DNA of 64,000 bases from Carnobacterium gallinarum DSM 4847. GTDB lineage: Bacteria > Bacillota > Bacilli > Lactobacillales > Carnobacteriaceae. Position numbers and translations under genes: made by a program. Below are positions 44,828 to 54,679 of the stretch, piece after piece. Numbering within the stretch: position 1 is the stretch's first letter; each line of letters opens with the position of its first letter. Below the pieces are notes generated by a model. It saw only the letters and a program-made list of their open reading frames with translations. It was not told the origin of the DNA and did not search any database. Location of the stretch: NCBI RefSeq assembly GCF_000744375.1, contig NZ_JQLU01000005.1:496001-560000 (forward strand), written 5' to 3'.

Positions 44828-45145
44828 TTAATCCCCCCATTTTTCCGACCATTTATGCACTTCTGCCAAAATTGCATTTAATGCAATCCCTTTGTCAGTT
44901 AATTGATATTCAACTCGAATAGGAGATTCTGGATAGACTTTACGAATAACAATTCCATTTTCAGTTAACTCTTTTAGCCGTTGAACTAAAATACGATCAC
45001 TAATAGTGGGAATTGTTTGAGCTATATCTTTGTAGCGTTGTGGACCGTCTAATAAAACATCTACAATTAAACCCATCCATTTTTTATCGAAAATCGAGAA
45101 TACTTCTTCCGCATTTTGGTAACTATTGTTTAGTTCCTTACCCAT
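44828..45145 (-). CDS. HxlR family transcriptional regulator
   Basis: A 105-residue winged-helix regulator. The HxlR pattern is clear: FDKKWMGLIVDVLLDGPQRY, TISDRILVQRLKELTENGIV, and YPESPIRVEYQLTDKG. The ATG at 45145 has AGAGGTG six bases before it; the GTG nine bases upstream overlaps that site. This family often senses redox or reactive aldehydes. No partner gene is adjacent in the divergent direction within a short distance, so the target is unknown. Confidence 0.92.
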   Translation of the reverse strand: MGKELNNSYQNAEEVFSIFDKKWMGLIVDVLLDGPQRYKDIAQTIPTISDRILVQRLKELTENGIVIRKVYPESPIRVEYQLTDKGIALNAILAEVHKWSEKWGD

Positions 45146-45285
45146 TGGTTTCACCTCTCTTTGTTAGTATAGCACTAAAACTTACAAATAGTAAGTTAAT
45201 TGTTTTTTTCACTAACTGATAACCTAATAAAAAATGACTCATATTAAGAGATTCTTCTCCTAACACAAGTCAAATTTTTTCATTT

Positions 45286-46377
45286 TCATTTTAAAGATAG
45301 CACTGTTTCAGCAATCTCAACTCCATTGACAACCAAAACTATCCGATGTTCACCTACATAATGTTTCCGCGTCGTTAAGTTCTTCCAATCATGACTTCGT
45401 TGTCCCTTAATCAAAGTATTCCCAGCCACTTTTTGTTCAGATAGGAAAAATAGCTTACGCTTCGCTTGTCCATTCGCCTTCACAAAATAAATACCATACT
45501 CCATTCGTAATTTTAATTCCTCGCCAGTATTTACTTGAAAGTGATAACTTAGTTTACCTTTGTCCCCAATGGTTATTTCTTTTGGTGTTACTGTCAATTC
45601 GGCCAATTCAATTCGCCCCAGAATTGCTGGATAGCCAAAGAGAAACATAATTTCTGGGACAGCTTGCTTAATCAGCGTTCGGCAGCCTTTACGCAAAATC
45701 CAATCTGTTTCCGTAGTCTGTCCTTGCCATTTTTTAACAATCTCAACTATTCTATCAGGATGATCTTTGGCAATATCATTTAGATTGTTCGCCACACTTT
45801 TTTGAACATAAAGCTCCGAATCAGATTTTAGCAACTCTACTATCGCCAACACAGGTTCAGGATCTTCTTTAAAAATGCCTAACGCCTGTCCCCAAGGTAA
45901 TCTTGGTCGGCAACCTTCACTAGCTAAACGACGCAAATCAACATTATCCGATAAAGCCCACTGTTTCATCTGAGTCATTCCTTTAATAGGATTCAATAAA
46001 ATAAACGGACGAATCGCAAACTCTGATGATGATTTCTGAGTAAAACAAGCTAATGCCTCCATTGACAAATCCCAATCCTTTTCTGCTAAGCCATAAACTT
46101 CAACAAAATCTGGAAAGAAAAGATATGGAAAACCATGACATTGATCGGCAATTGCAAATAAAACAGCCAACTTCCTTGAATAATCGCCTTCTAAATTAGC
46201 TTCTAACATTGTTGAAATTCGACGCATTCGCTCTTTAAGTTTTAGTTCTTCCCATGAATCATCCATAACGGCTACTACAAATTCGTCTATATTAAAATAG
46301 GGCGCTGCTCCTTTAACTTTTCCTGCAAACTCTATTAGAAACTCTTGATGGTACATATCTTTTAACGCTGTTACCAT
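45286..46377 (-). CDS. alkC: DNA alkylation repair protein AlkC, with Ig-like domain
   Basis: 3-methyladenine-type DNA glycosylase of the AlkC/AlkD HEAT-repeat superfamily, 363 residues. AlkC motifs are visible: SEGCRPRLPWGQALGIFKED, YVQKSVANNLNDIAKDHPD, WILRKGCRTLIK. Residues ~258-363 are a C-terminal Ig-like domain (TVTPKEITIGDKGKLSYHF), a known feature of AlkC that contacts DNA. It excises positively charged alkylated bases. Ribosome site GGGAG precedes the ATG. Confidence 0.88.
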   Translation of the reverse strand: MVTALKDMYHQEFLIEFAGKVKGAAPYFNIDEFVVAVMDDSWEELKLKERMRRISTMLEANLEGDYSRKLAVLFAIADQCHGFPYLFFPDFVEVYGLAEKDWDLSMEALACFTQKSSSEFAIRPFILLNPIKGMTQMKQWALSDNVDLRRLASEGCRPRLPWGQALGIFKEDPEPVLAIVELLKSDSELYVQKSVANNLNDIAKDHPDRIVEIVKKWQGQTTETDWILRKGCRTLIKQAVPEIMFLFGYPAILGRIELAELTVTPKEITIGDKGKLSYHFQVNTGEELKLRMEYGIYFVKANGQAKRKLFFLSEQKVAGNTLIKGQRSHDWKNLTTRKHYVGEHRIVLVVNGVEIAETVLSLK

Positions 46378-46452
46378 AGTGACTCGCTCCCTTAAAATAA
46401 CTATCTTCTAAAACTAGTTTAACAGAACAAAGTAGACAACTGGTTGTCAGTG

Positions 46453-47571
46453 TTATTGCGATCTTAACTCATACGTAGTTTTTTCTAAGCAATAGCGTTC
46501 AACTACTGACCAGTTAATAGCTACTCCAATTCCATCAGCTGTTGGAACGGTCATTGTACCTGCTGTTAATTGAAATTCCGGCTGAATAATGTCTTCTTTA
46601 AAATAACGATTAGAGGCGGAGATATCTCCTGGAAATTTAAATTCAGCTCGTGAAGCTAATGCGATATTGAATGCTCGTCCAACACCTGCCTCGAGCATGC
46701 CACCACACCATACTAACAGATCATTTTGTTGGCAATACTCCGCAATATCAATCGCCTCTTGTATCCCACCAACACGAGAAAGCTTCAGATTAATCCCACG
46801 ACAACTCCCTAACTCCTTAGCTAATTGAACATCACCTAAACAACGAATATTTTCATCTAGGCAGATTCTTGTCACCATCTGCCGTTGCAGCCAAGCATGA
46901 TCAACAAAATCCCGCACACCAAAAGGCTGTTCCAACATTTCTAAATTATACAGATCTAATGCTTTTAAAACAGCCAAATCCAACCGTGTATAGGCTGAAT
47001 TTGCATCGGCCATTAATCGTAAATCAGGAAAATGCTTTCGTACCGCAGCAATGGGTTCCACATCAAATCCCGGTTGGATTTTTAACTTTACTCGTGTATA
47101 GCCCTCTGCAACATACGCTGCTACGACTTGAATTAACTGCTCTAAATCCGGTTGAATCCCAATACTAACACCAACAGGAACCTGTTCGCCTACTCCACCA
47201 ATCAAGTTCTGAATGGACTTTCCTTCCTGTCTACCATATAAATCCCAAATAGCTGTTTCAATAGCAGATTTCGCCATCTCATTGCCACGAATTCCAGCGA
47301 ATAACGAACGAATCTCACAAGGATGTTGAATCTCTTGCCCTTTTAATAATGGCAACAAATGACGAAGTAAAATAATTCTAGCCGTCTCTTCTGTTTCCTC
47401 CGTATAATCCGGCACCGTAAACGCTTCTAGCTCACCGTATCCTTTGTATCCTAAGCTGTCCTCAACTTCAATTAGAGTAAAGTTTTTATTCTCCATTACC
47501 CCATAACTAGTTCTAAAAGGAGTTACTAAAGGCATTTCTAATTGATAAAGAGTCACTTTCGTAAGTCTCAC
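46453..47571 (-). CDS. menC: o-Succinylbenzoate synthase MenC
   Basis: Dehydrates SHCHC to o-succinylbenzoate in menaquinone synthesis. The 372-residue enolase-superfamily protein has the catalytic Lys in RVKLKIQPG, metal ligands in MADANSAY, the EQPFG glutamate and LDENI aspartate, and the second lysine in NLKLSRVGG. It starts with GTG at 47571, with GGAGG 7 bases upstream. It is the last gene of menF-D-H-C. Confidence 0.94.
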   Translation of the reverse strand: MRLTKVTLYQLEMPLVTPFRTSYGVMENKNFTLIEVEDSLGYKGYGELEAFTVPDYTEETEETARIILLRHLLPLLKGQEIQHPCEIRSLFAGIRGNEMAKSAIETAIWDLYGRQEGKSIQNLIGGVGEQVPVGVSIGIQPDLEQLIQVVAAYVAEGYTRVKLKIQPGFDVEPIAAVRKHFPDLRLMADANSAYTRLDLAVLKALDLYNLEMLEQPFGVRDFVDHAWLQRQMVTRICLDENIRCLGDVQLAKELGSCRGINLKLSRVGGIQEAIDIAEYCQQNDLLVWCGGMLEAGVGRAFNIALASRAEFKFPGDISASNRYFKEDIIQPEFQLTAGTMTVPTADGIGVAINWSVVERYCLEKTTYELRSQ

Positions 47572-47589
47572 ATCTCTACCTCCTAACTC

Positions 47590-48417
47590 TTACTCATCCT
47601 CTTGATTGCTAATACTGATTAAAATACTTGCAAACTCTTGTGGTTTCTCAATATGAATGGCATGTCCGGCATTTTGAAACTCAATAAGTTCACTATTTTT
47701 AATGAGTTCATTCATTTCTATAGCTATTTTTTTAAATTTATTATCCAAGGAACCTACTAACAAATAAACAGGCATATTTAATCTAGATAATTCTGACCAA
47801 TAGCTTGGTTGGTTACCAGTCCCCATTTGGCGCAAGCTTTCTGCTAAACCCACAGCTTCCTGACTTAAGCGTTCTTCTTGAATTTGTTTTTGCGTAGCTT
47901 GATTCAAATTATTTTGTGTAGCAAATAATGGCAAACTTTCCCATTCAATAACAAATGAGTCCACTCCATTTTGAATTATTTTTTCCGCCAAATTTTCATC
48001 AGAAACTCTTCGCTGCTGTCTCTCTGCTTCTGTTTTTAATCCAGGAGAACTACTTTCTAAGACTAATTGCGCCACCATTTCTGGATAAATTTCCGCAAAA
48101 GCTAACGCCACTCGCCCTCCCATTGAATAACCAAGCAGATTAACTTTCGGTATTTTTAATTCTTCTAATATTAATTTTAAGTCTAAACATTGTTGTTGTA
48201 TCTGATAACGTTCCGCTGAGATATCTGACTGAAAGCTACCACCGTGTCCTACTAAATCCACTGTCAAAATCGTATCATGTGGCATATTTTTTCTATTAGT
48301 TGAAAAAGTCTGTTGTGTTCCAGTAAATCCATGTAACATCAGCCATGGAACTAAACGAGCATTGGTTCCAGTTGTCAACTGATACTCATAACTTAATCCT
48401 CGAATGAGTGCTTTCAT
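47590..48417 (-). CDS. menH: SHCHC synthase MenH
   Basis: Alpha/beta hydrolase of 275 residues that removes pyruvate from SEPHCHC to give SHCHC. Oxyanion-hole motif LMLHGFTGTQQTF, nucleophile elbow LLGYSMGGRVA (Ser near residue 97) and the late catalytic His in NAGHAIHIE. It overlaps menD by four bases (ATGA). Menaquinone assignment rests on both motifs and context. Confidence 0.92.
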   Translation of the reverse strand: MKALIRGLSYEYQLTTGTNARLVPWLMLHGFTGTQQTFSTNRKNMPHDTILTVDLVGHGGSFQSDISAERYQIQQQCLDLKLILEELKIPKVNLLGYSMGGRVALAFAEIYPEMVAQLVLESSSPGLKTEAERQQRRVSDENLAEKIIQNGVDSFVIEWESLPLFATQNNLNQATQKQIQEERLSQEAVGLAESLRQMGTGNQPSYWSELSRLNMPVYLLVGSLDNKFKKIAIEMNELIKNSELIEFQNAGHAIHIEKPQEFASILISISNQEDE

Positions 48418-50153
48418 TGATTCAAACCTGTCAAACCAGCAGCGACTTTAGCAAATAGTGCTTTATGAGCCTCCAGATTTTCATAACGATTGGTCCTAAT
48501 TTCAATAATATTCAAGCCTTTATTAAAACTCACATGATCCAATGCATCATAAAGTTGCTCCCATTCCGTTACTTCATGGTAATTGGCACTATATAAATCT
48601 GCGACTTTCCCAAAATCTAAATTCAACTCTGTCCCAAATAAGGTTTCAAAATACTTAGGCAAATTAGCTTGTGGCAAGAAAGAAAAAATGCCACCACCAT
48701 TATTATTCACTAATACAATCGTTAAATTAATCCCATATTTCTGTGCCATCAACAACCCATTCATATCATGGTAGAAAGATAAATCACCAATAACTAAAAA
48801 CATAGACTGCTGAACGGTTGCTCCCCCTAATGCCGATGAAATCACACCATCAATTCCATTCGCACCTCGATTTGCCATCAATTTCACTTTTTTATCAGTC
48901 TTAGCAAAAAAAGTATCCACATCACGAATAGGCATACTATTGCCAATAAATAAACCTGATTGATCCGGCAAATTTTCACGTAATAAGGCAATTAAAGCAC
49001 CTTCGTTGATGCCATCCGTAGTATCTAGATTCATTAATATAATTTTTTTAGTTACTTGGTTTATATCTTGCCAATTTGTTAACCAAGATGCATCCGTTTT
49101 TGTCGTAAAACGTTGACTAAATTCTTCCACTAGAAAATGTTCATCACAATGAATTAAATCTGTCGCGGCCTTCATTGGATCTTTCCACTCTTCACCTGGA
49201 TCAACTAAATAATAAGGAATTCCTTCAAATGCTTCCAACCATTTCATTAATGATTTTGAAACAGGCATAGCTCCAAATCGAATAATGACTTCTGGAACTA
49301 AGTTTTCTACTAAATCAGGTGTTCTTAAAAAGGCATCATATTGATCTATCACAGTATTTTCAGTTTCGCCATAACTGCGTAAACCAGATAACGGGTCTGC
49401 AATAATCGGCCAACCAATTTGTTTGGCAAAGGCGGCTAATTTTGCTGGAAAAGCTTTTTTATCTAACGGTCCAGCAACGATTATCCCTTTTTTCCCTGAA
49501 CAAGCGGCAATAATTTTATCAATTGTTTGAATCGAAATTATTTTATGAGAATAGTAAATATGCACGTGTTCTGCCAAAGTCTGATTAGAAAAAGGAGATG
49601 GATCTAACACAGGGACCAATGGCTCACGTAAAGGAAAATTCAAATGAACGGGACCACGAGGAACAGTCATGGCGATATCAACAGACTTGCTGCCGTGCCA
49701 TTTAGCATAACGTAGCATCTCAACAGAATTCTCTGGCAAGGCCATATCAACAAAGGTCTTCACATGAGTACCATATAAATTAATTTGCTCAATTGCTTGA
49801 GGCGCTCCTACATTGCGTAATTCAGGTGGACGGTCTGCGGTTAAAACAATCAAAGGAATCGTTGATAGCTTCGCTTCTGCAATTGCAGGGAAATAATTCG
49901 CAGCTGCCGTTCCTGATGTACATAGTAAGACAACGGGTCGCTTAGCTGCTTTAGCAATTCCTAACGCAAAAAAACCAGCGGAACGTTCATCGATATCTAC
50001 ATAAACTTTTAACGTTGGGTGTTCTGCCATTAATAAGGCAAGTGGCGTTGAACGTGATCCCGGACTAATGACAGCTTCCTTCACACCTGCTTGCACTAAT
50101 TCTTCCACAAATGTCGCTAAATAATCAGTCATTGCTTGATTTACTTTACTCAT
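48414..50153 (-). CDS. menD: SEPHCHC synthase MenD
   Basis: Thiamine-diphosphate enzyme, 579 residues, condensing isochorismate with 2-oxoglutarate. Family motifs include AVISPGSRSTPLALL near residue 24, DERSAGFFALG with the catalytic Glu nearby, NRGANGIDG and the ThDP/metal motif GDLSFYHDMNGL followed by LVNNNGGGIFSFLPQ. It overlaps menF by 8 bases. Confidence 0.96.
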   Translation of the reverse strand: MSKVNQAMTDYLATFVEELVQAGVKEAVISPGSRSTPLALLMAEHPTLKVYVDIDERSAGFFALGIAKAAKRPVVLLCTSGTAAANYFPAIAEAKLSTIPLIVLTADRPPELRNVGAPQAIEQINLYGTHVKTFVDMALPENSVEMLRYAKWHGSKSVDIAMTVPRGPVHLNFPLREPLVPVLDPSPFSNQTLAEHVHIYYSHKIISIQTIDKIIAACSGKKGIIVAGPLDKKAFPAKLAAFAKQIGWPIIADPLSGLRSYGETENTVIDQYDAFLRTPDLVENLVPEVIIRFGAMPVSKSLMKWLEAFEGIPYYLVDPGEEWKDPMKAATDLIHCDEHFLVEEFSQRFTTKTDASWLTNWQDINQVTKKIILMNLDTTDGINEGALIALLRENLPDQSGLFIGNSMPIRDVDTFFAKTDKKVKLMANRGANGIDGVISSALGGATVQQSMFLVIGDLSFYHDMNGLLMAQKYGINLTIVLVNNNGGGIFSFLPQANLPKYFETLFGTELNLDFGKVADLYSANYHEVTEWEQLYDALDHVSFNKGLNIIEIRTNRYENLEAHKALFAKVAAGLTGLNQ

Positions 50154-51531
50154 TTTCCATTCCTCCTAAAGCTCGCAACATTGGTTGAAATTTAATTCCT
50201 GTTTCAATTAATTCTTCATTTGGTTGAGAATCTGCTACAATCCCACAACCAGCAAATAATAGACTTTGAGAGCCTGTAATTAGTGCTGAACGAATACCCA
50301 CAGCAAATTCACCTTGATCGGCTGCATCAATCCAACCAATAGGAGCACCATAAAATCCACGATTATAAGGCTCTTTTTGACGAATAATCGCTAAAGCTAA
50401 ATCCGTCGGCACACCTCCTAAAGCAGGTGTTGGATGCATCATTTGAACTGCTGATAAAAAAGGGATTCCTAACTTTCTAGTTCCAGTTAAAGTTAAAAAT
50501 AAGTGCTGAATATCACGATTTTTTAATAAAGTTGGTGCGCCTGACAAACGAATATTCTCAGAGAATTGTTTCATTGTTTGGCTAATCATTTCTACTACTA
50601 AGTGATGTTCATGAACATTTTTATGATCGGCTAATAATGCAGAACCAATCTTTTCATCTTCTGATGGGGTAGCGCCTCTTGGGGCCGATCCAGCAACACA
50701 AGCGGAATAAAATTGATTGCCTTCTACTGATAATAACCGTTCTGGAGTAGCTCCAATAAAAGTTTTTTCTCCATTTTCAAGCACAAAAAAATAACTGTTT
50801 TGCTGCGTAGCTTTTAATTTTTCTAAAACTGTATTCGTATCAACTTTTGTTTGATGCTGCAACAGCATTTGACGCGATAAAACAACTTTTTTTAATTCAG
50901 AATCCTGCTTAATTGCTTCAACGGTTTCTTCAACTGCTTGTAACCATTCTTCTGTTGCTAACTCTGTTTTAGACACAATGCTCGATTGATGTTCTAATGG
51001 AATTGGTTGGTTTATCAAAATTTGCCAATTAGAAAAAATTCTTTGCGTTTCTTCAATTAAATTACTTTCGGTTACATAAAAATTAAATGTACTAAAAGTT
51101 TGTGTTGGCGTTTCTGTTACTAAATAAGTTGGCAAACTAAAATAAGCCTTTTTAAATTCCTGCCATTCGCTAGTTGTTTCTACATGGGAATCAAAAGGAA
51201 ATCCACCAACAAACAGCGCTCCTGTACCTAAAACTTGGTGGTTGCTAACTGTTTGGATCATTAATTCTCGTTTAAATTGAGTTAATTCTTGATAACTTTG
51301 ACGGTTATTTTCCGATTGAAAAATCTCAGTTTGACCAATACCAGCCATTGTTAAGGTTTTTTGAGGATTTTGCCAAAAGATACGTGTTCCTTGGTAAAGA
51401 GAACTCCCTTTTTTAAATAAAGTCATAGCATCTATCTCTTCTAATTCAATAACATAGCTAATCAATATTTTTGAGTGAACTTTTAATTTCTCTTTAGCCT
51501 CTTCTAATAATTCATTTGGCAATTTCAACAT
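50146..51531 (-). CDS. menF: Isochorismate synthase MenF
   Basis: Converts chorismate to isochorismate, the committed step to menaquinone. The 461-residue chorismate-binding protein has the family motifs in the C-terminal half: ACVAGSAPRG, EHHLVVEMI, LHPTPALGG-type (MMHPTPALGGVPTDLAL), and PYNRGFYGAPIGW with the catalytic Glu/Lys region. The ATG at 51531 is chosen over 51564 for its upstream GGAG. First gene of the operon; menA, menB and menE are not in the window. Confidence 0.94.
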   Translation of the reverse strand: MLKLPNELLEEAKEKLKVHSKILISYVIELEEIDAMTLFKKGSSLYQGTRIFWQNPQKTLTMAGIGQTEIFQSENNRQSYQELTQFKRELMIQTVSNHQVLGTGALFVGGFPFDSHVETTSEWQEFKKAYFSLPTYLVTETPTQTFSTFNFYVTESNLIEETQRIFSNWQILINQPIPLEHQSSIVSKTELATEEWLQAVEETVEAIKQDSELKKVVLSRQMLLQHQTKVDTNTVLEKLKATQQNSYFFVLENGEKTFIGATPERLLSVEGNQFYSACVAGSAPRGATPSEDEKIGSALLADHKNVHEHHLVVEMISQTMKQFSENIRLSGAPTLLKNRDIQHLFLTLTGTRKLGIPFLSAVQMMHPTPALGGVPTDLALAIIRQKEPYNRGFYGAPIGWIDAADQGEFAVGIRSALITGSQSLLFAGCGIVADSQPNEELIETGIKFQPMLRALGGMENE

Positions 51532-51625
51532 GATTCTTTCGCTCCTTCTACTTTTAAAACTCATCTATCCTATTATAACAAAATCAGCATAAAATTACTG
51601 CAAACAAGCAAGATATCCAAAAAAA

Positions 51626-51671
51626 GACTAGGAGCCATTTAATTTAGATACCATTAAATAACTTCTAGCCT
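51626..51671 (-). terminator. Terminator after rarD-type gene
   Basis: Imperfect stem AGACTAGGAG with CTTCTAGCCT plus inner ATTTAA/TTAAAT pairing, and a T-run of seven bases on the minus strand. Confidence 0.7.
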
Positions 51672-51697
51672 AATAATATTTTCTAACTAACTTTCTC

Positions 51698-52606
51698 TTA
51701 CTTCTTCAATCGATTGCGTTTTAAGGTCATAATATTGCTTGTTGCAAAAATAAGAATTCCAACCCAAATACTGCTAAATGCTACTAATTGTGGCAATTCA
51801 AAAGTTTCTTTGAATAAAAAGACTGCCGATAACAACATTAATGTAGGCGCAATATACTGTAAAAATCCTAATAAAATATAAGAAATATTCTTTGCTGCTT
51901 CCGCAAATAAGAAAAGTGGAATTGCAGTAACAATCCCTGCACCCATCACTAATAGATTGATTGGTGCACTAAAGGTCATAAACCCTTCTGGTGAAAAGAA
52001 AAGTAAAAAGAGAATAGCAAAAGGCATCATCACTAATGTTTCCAACGTTAATCCTGTAAATGAACTAACTTTTGCGACTTTTTTAATCAGTCCATACAGA
52101 CTAAATGTTACGGCCATTGCCAACGAAGACCATGGAATAACACCATTTTGTAATGCCAAAGCAAACACACCCAGCGCCGCCAATAAGCAAGCAACAAATT
52201 CAGCCCGGCCTAAACGTTCTTTTAAAAATACTGTCGCCAAAACAACATTCACTAAAGGATTAATATAATAACCTAAACTAGCTTCAATAACTTGACCACT
52301 TCCTACAGAAAAAATAAAAATAAACCAATTAACACTAATAAGTATAGCCGCTAAAATAATGGCAATTCCTCTTTTTCGATCACGAACCAGTGCTTTTGTT
52401 TCTACTAAAAATTGATTAAACTTTCCAGAAATAACCAAGATTGCTATCATAAAAATAAAAGACCAGAAAATTCGATAACATAGAATTGATAATGCAGATA
52501 CTTCCCCTAGACTTTTCCAATAAAAAGGCAATACACCCCACATGACATATGCTGTCAATCCAGCAATAAAGCCTTTTTTCTGATTCTGTATATGTTCTTC
52601 TTTCAT
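51698..52606 (-). CDS. rarD: EamA-family transporter RarD
   Basis: A 302-residue membrane protein with about ten hydrophobic segments, drug/metabolite transporter superfamily. The RarD opening KGFIAGLTAYVMWGVLPFYW and the motif SLGYYINPLVNVVLATVFLKERL are clear. It is probably an exporter; the substrate is unknown. GAGGATG precedes the start. Own terminator. Confidence 0.92.
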   Translation of the reverse strand: MKEEHIQNQKKGFIAGLTAYVMWGVLPFYWKSLGEVSALSILCYRIFWSFIFMIAILVISGKFNQFLVETKALVRDRKRGIAIILAAILISVNWFIFIFSVGSGQVIEASLGYYINPLVNVVLATVFLKERLGRAEFVACLLAALGVFALALQNGVIPWSSLAMAVTFSLYGLIKKVAKVSSFTGLTLETLVMMPFAILFLLFFSPEGFMTFSAPINLLVMGAGIVTAIPLFLFAEAAKNISYILLGFLQYIAPTLMLLSAVFLFKETFELPQLVAFSSIWVGILIFATSNIMTLKRNRLKK

Positions 52607-52696
52607 TTAGCACATCCTCTCTATAGTTGATTATAGCTTTTTTCTATAAAAAATAACATAAAAAAATAGATGAGGTTAGCCTTAGCTAAATTGTAG

Positions 52697-52740
52697 TGAC
52701 TCACAAAAGTTAAGCATTTAAGTCTAACTTTTGTGAGTCA
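52697..52740. repeat. Perfect 16-bp hairpin between two genes
   Basis: TGACTCACAAAAGTTA (52697-52712) is complemented exactly at 52725-52740, loop of 12. There is no T-run at either end, so terminator function is doubtful. It sits just after the MerR-HTH gene. Confidence 0.6.
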
Positions 52741-52749
52741 TTACAAATC

Positions 52750-53655
52750 TCATCTTTTTTTACTAGTAGTAGGAATTTCAGACATATCCAACGTATCATA
52801 AAAATTTCCATATGAATTCAGTTTATCTTTTTGTTCGTGTTTAATAAAATAGTAATTTCCAATTTTTCGTGGATTTATGACTTCATCAAAAAATTCCTTT
52901 GATTCATTCACATATTCTTCGTAATGACGGTAATCTTTTTTGCTTAAATTAAGAGTATCACGACATTTGCTCCATTTAAATGGTAAGTATTTAACTTTTT
53001 TTCTTAAATTTAAGAAATCAGCTTTTTTAATCATCGTTGTTCCAGCTTTTGAATTCGGTATATATTGAATCGCTAAGCTCATCATTTCAGAATTATTTTG
53101 TGATACTCCGGTTAACTCTGAAGAAACTTCTTTAGATGAATGGGGTGACTTAGTTGAATGCTTTTCCCTGCTATTATTAGCATTAGTACGTTTTTTAGTT
53201 GCAACTTGTCCTCGTTCAATCTTATCCGTTAAAGTCAGCAATGCTTCATAATTTTGATTTTCTAAATTCAGTAGCTTTTCAATTGTTGCAGTTAATACAT
53301 CGATCTTTGTACTTTGCTCTTGTAATCGTTGATCCTGTTTTTCTAACTTTCCTAAAATATCAGATACTTCTTCTTTTTTTACTTCTGAGGAATTAATCAT
53401 TTTTGTACTTTTGGAAAATTTGTCATAAACTGCAGCTGTATAGGACAATTTTTTATTTTGTTTAATCGCAAGTATCTCTTCAATCTCATTCATATTTCCG
53501 ACAGTATACAAACGTCTATTACGATTATCTCGGTAAAAATACTTTGGGTTCATGACAGTTTTTTCTATAATGCTTGATAACTTTTTTAATAACGTTAAGT
53601 CAACATCTAACTCTCGTGCCACTTGACTAGATGAATAGTATTCCATTTCCTCCAA
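52750..53655 (-). CDS. MerR-type HTH coiled-coil protein
   Basis: A 301-residue protein with an N-terminal MerR-like helix-turn-helix (about residues 5-65; YYSSSQVARELDVDLTLLKK, FYRDNRNRRLYTVGNMNEIE), a coiled coil (about residues 95-150; ILGKLEKQDQRLQEQSTKID), a basic Ser/Thr-rich linker, and a C-terminal region I do not recognise. The layout resembles plasmid or phage-linked DUF3967-type proteins. The likely start is TTG at 53655, nine bases after AAGGAG; the ATG nine bases on has its GGAGG too close. Could be a DNA-partition or regulatory protein. Confidence 0.6.
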   Translation of the reverse strand: MEEMEYYSSSQVARELDVDLTLLKKLSSIIEKTVMNPKYFYRDNRNRRLYTVGNMNEIEEILAIKQNKKLSYTAAVYDKFSKSTKMINSSEVKKEEVSDILGKLEKQDQRLQEQSTKIDVLTATIEKLLNLENQNYEALLTLTDKIERGQVATKKRTNANNSREKHSTKSPHSSKEVSSELTGVSQNNSEMMSLAIQYIPNSKAGTTMIKKADFLNLRKKVKYLPFKWSKCRDTLNLSKKDYRHYEEYVNESKEFFDEVINPRKIGNYYFIKHEQKDKLNSYGNFYDTLDMSEIPTTSKKR

Positions 53656-54203
53656 AATTCATCACTCCTTCGATTTATACTTCTATTAAATTTTACCCAT
53701 TCAATTTCCTTTACTAAATGCTTATGTTAATTTATGTCATTCATAACAGTTTTTAAAAATTAAGTATTAAATTTATTAAGATAACTACAAGTATCTTATA
53801 CTAAATCATAGCATTTTGTGATACTTTCATCAAGGGAATTTCGTTTTTAAATTATACATTAGTAACAGAATAAATAAAAAATAGCTAGTTAGTAGAGGTG
53901 GCTTTCACTGTAACAGTTTCATATAATAACTTTGAATTCATTTAATGTTCAGTAGGCTTTTATAGAGTTCATTTCCTAACCTCTTTATTTTCCAATTTAT
54001 TTTTAATGAATTCTTGGTTTAACTTTAAAAAAAGAAATAGCGTTTTTTCAACCTAATTAAAAGAACCTATAAACCTCTATGGTATGAGATAAATAGGTAT
54101 GTTTTGGATATAATGGGAATGAAGCATATTATCATTACAAAACAGGAAACATTCAATGAAGCATATTATCATTACAAAACAGGAAACATTCATGGTACCT
54201 GTT
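53656..54203. other. 548-bp AT-rich gap with no gene
   Basis: I see no ORF with coding character. It holds a 37-bp tandem duplication at its right end and a CCTATAAACC...ATAGG hairpin (about 54067-54099) that resembles the one at 57642-57685. Together with the following broken genes it looks like accessory DNA. Confidence 0.4.
54121..54193. repeat. 37-bp tandem duplication
   Basis: Unit starting GAAGCATATTATCATTACAA occurs at 54121-54157 and again from 54158. The second copy ends inside the AAAACAGG...CCTGTTTT hairpin that follows the immunity gene. Confidence 0.85.
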
Positions 54204-54677
54204 TTATTTATTTTCGTATTTCTCTTTAGAACTAGTTAAATATTCTTGCCAAGATTCTTCCATATTTCTTCCATCTATTGATGGCATATACCCAATAAAT
54301 CCAGCCATGTCTTCTGGGTAATCAAAATCCGCATAAATTTCTTCAACTTTTTCATTAAAGTTATCATAATCAGATTTTTTATCATGAAGCTCTTTTAAAA
54401 TTACATATCTCCATTTATCTTCTATAGCTTGATTATCTTCAAAGTTCTCTAACTTACTTAATTCATGGATATACGGTAAGATATCTTCATATTCAGTAGC
54501 GATTGCTACTTTTAAAACTAAATCAAAACCTAGAATTCCTTCATCAAGAATATGTGTAGCATAATTTATAACATCATTTCTACCAATTATATTGTTTTCT
54601 ACTCCAAATAATAATTCTCGCCAATCCCATTTAATTTTAGCTTGAGAAAAATCAAAAAAACCATATTTTCCACTCAT
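54204..54677 (-). CDS. DUF2247 family protein, probable immunity protein
   Basis: A 157-residue acidic protein matching the DUF2247 pattern: KIKWDWRELLFGV, DVINYATHIL, and VEEIYADFDYPEDMAGFIGY. It follows the LXG toxin gene after 2 bases, the usual place of the cognate immunity gene, so it most likely neutralises the toxin domain encoded upstream. Partnership is inferred from position. Confidence 0.75.
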   Translation of the reverse strand: MSGKYGFFDFSQAKIKWDWRELLFGVENNIIGRNDVINYATHILDEGILGFDLVLKVAIATEYEDILPYIHELSKLENFEDNQAIEDKWRYVILKELHDKKSDYDNFNEKVEEIYADFDYPEDMAGFIGYMPSIDGRNMEESWQEYLTSSKEKYENK

Positions 54678-54679
54678 AT

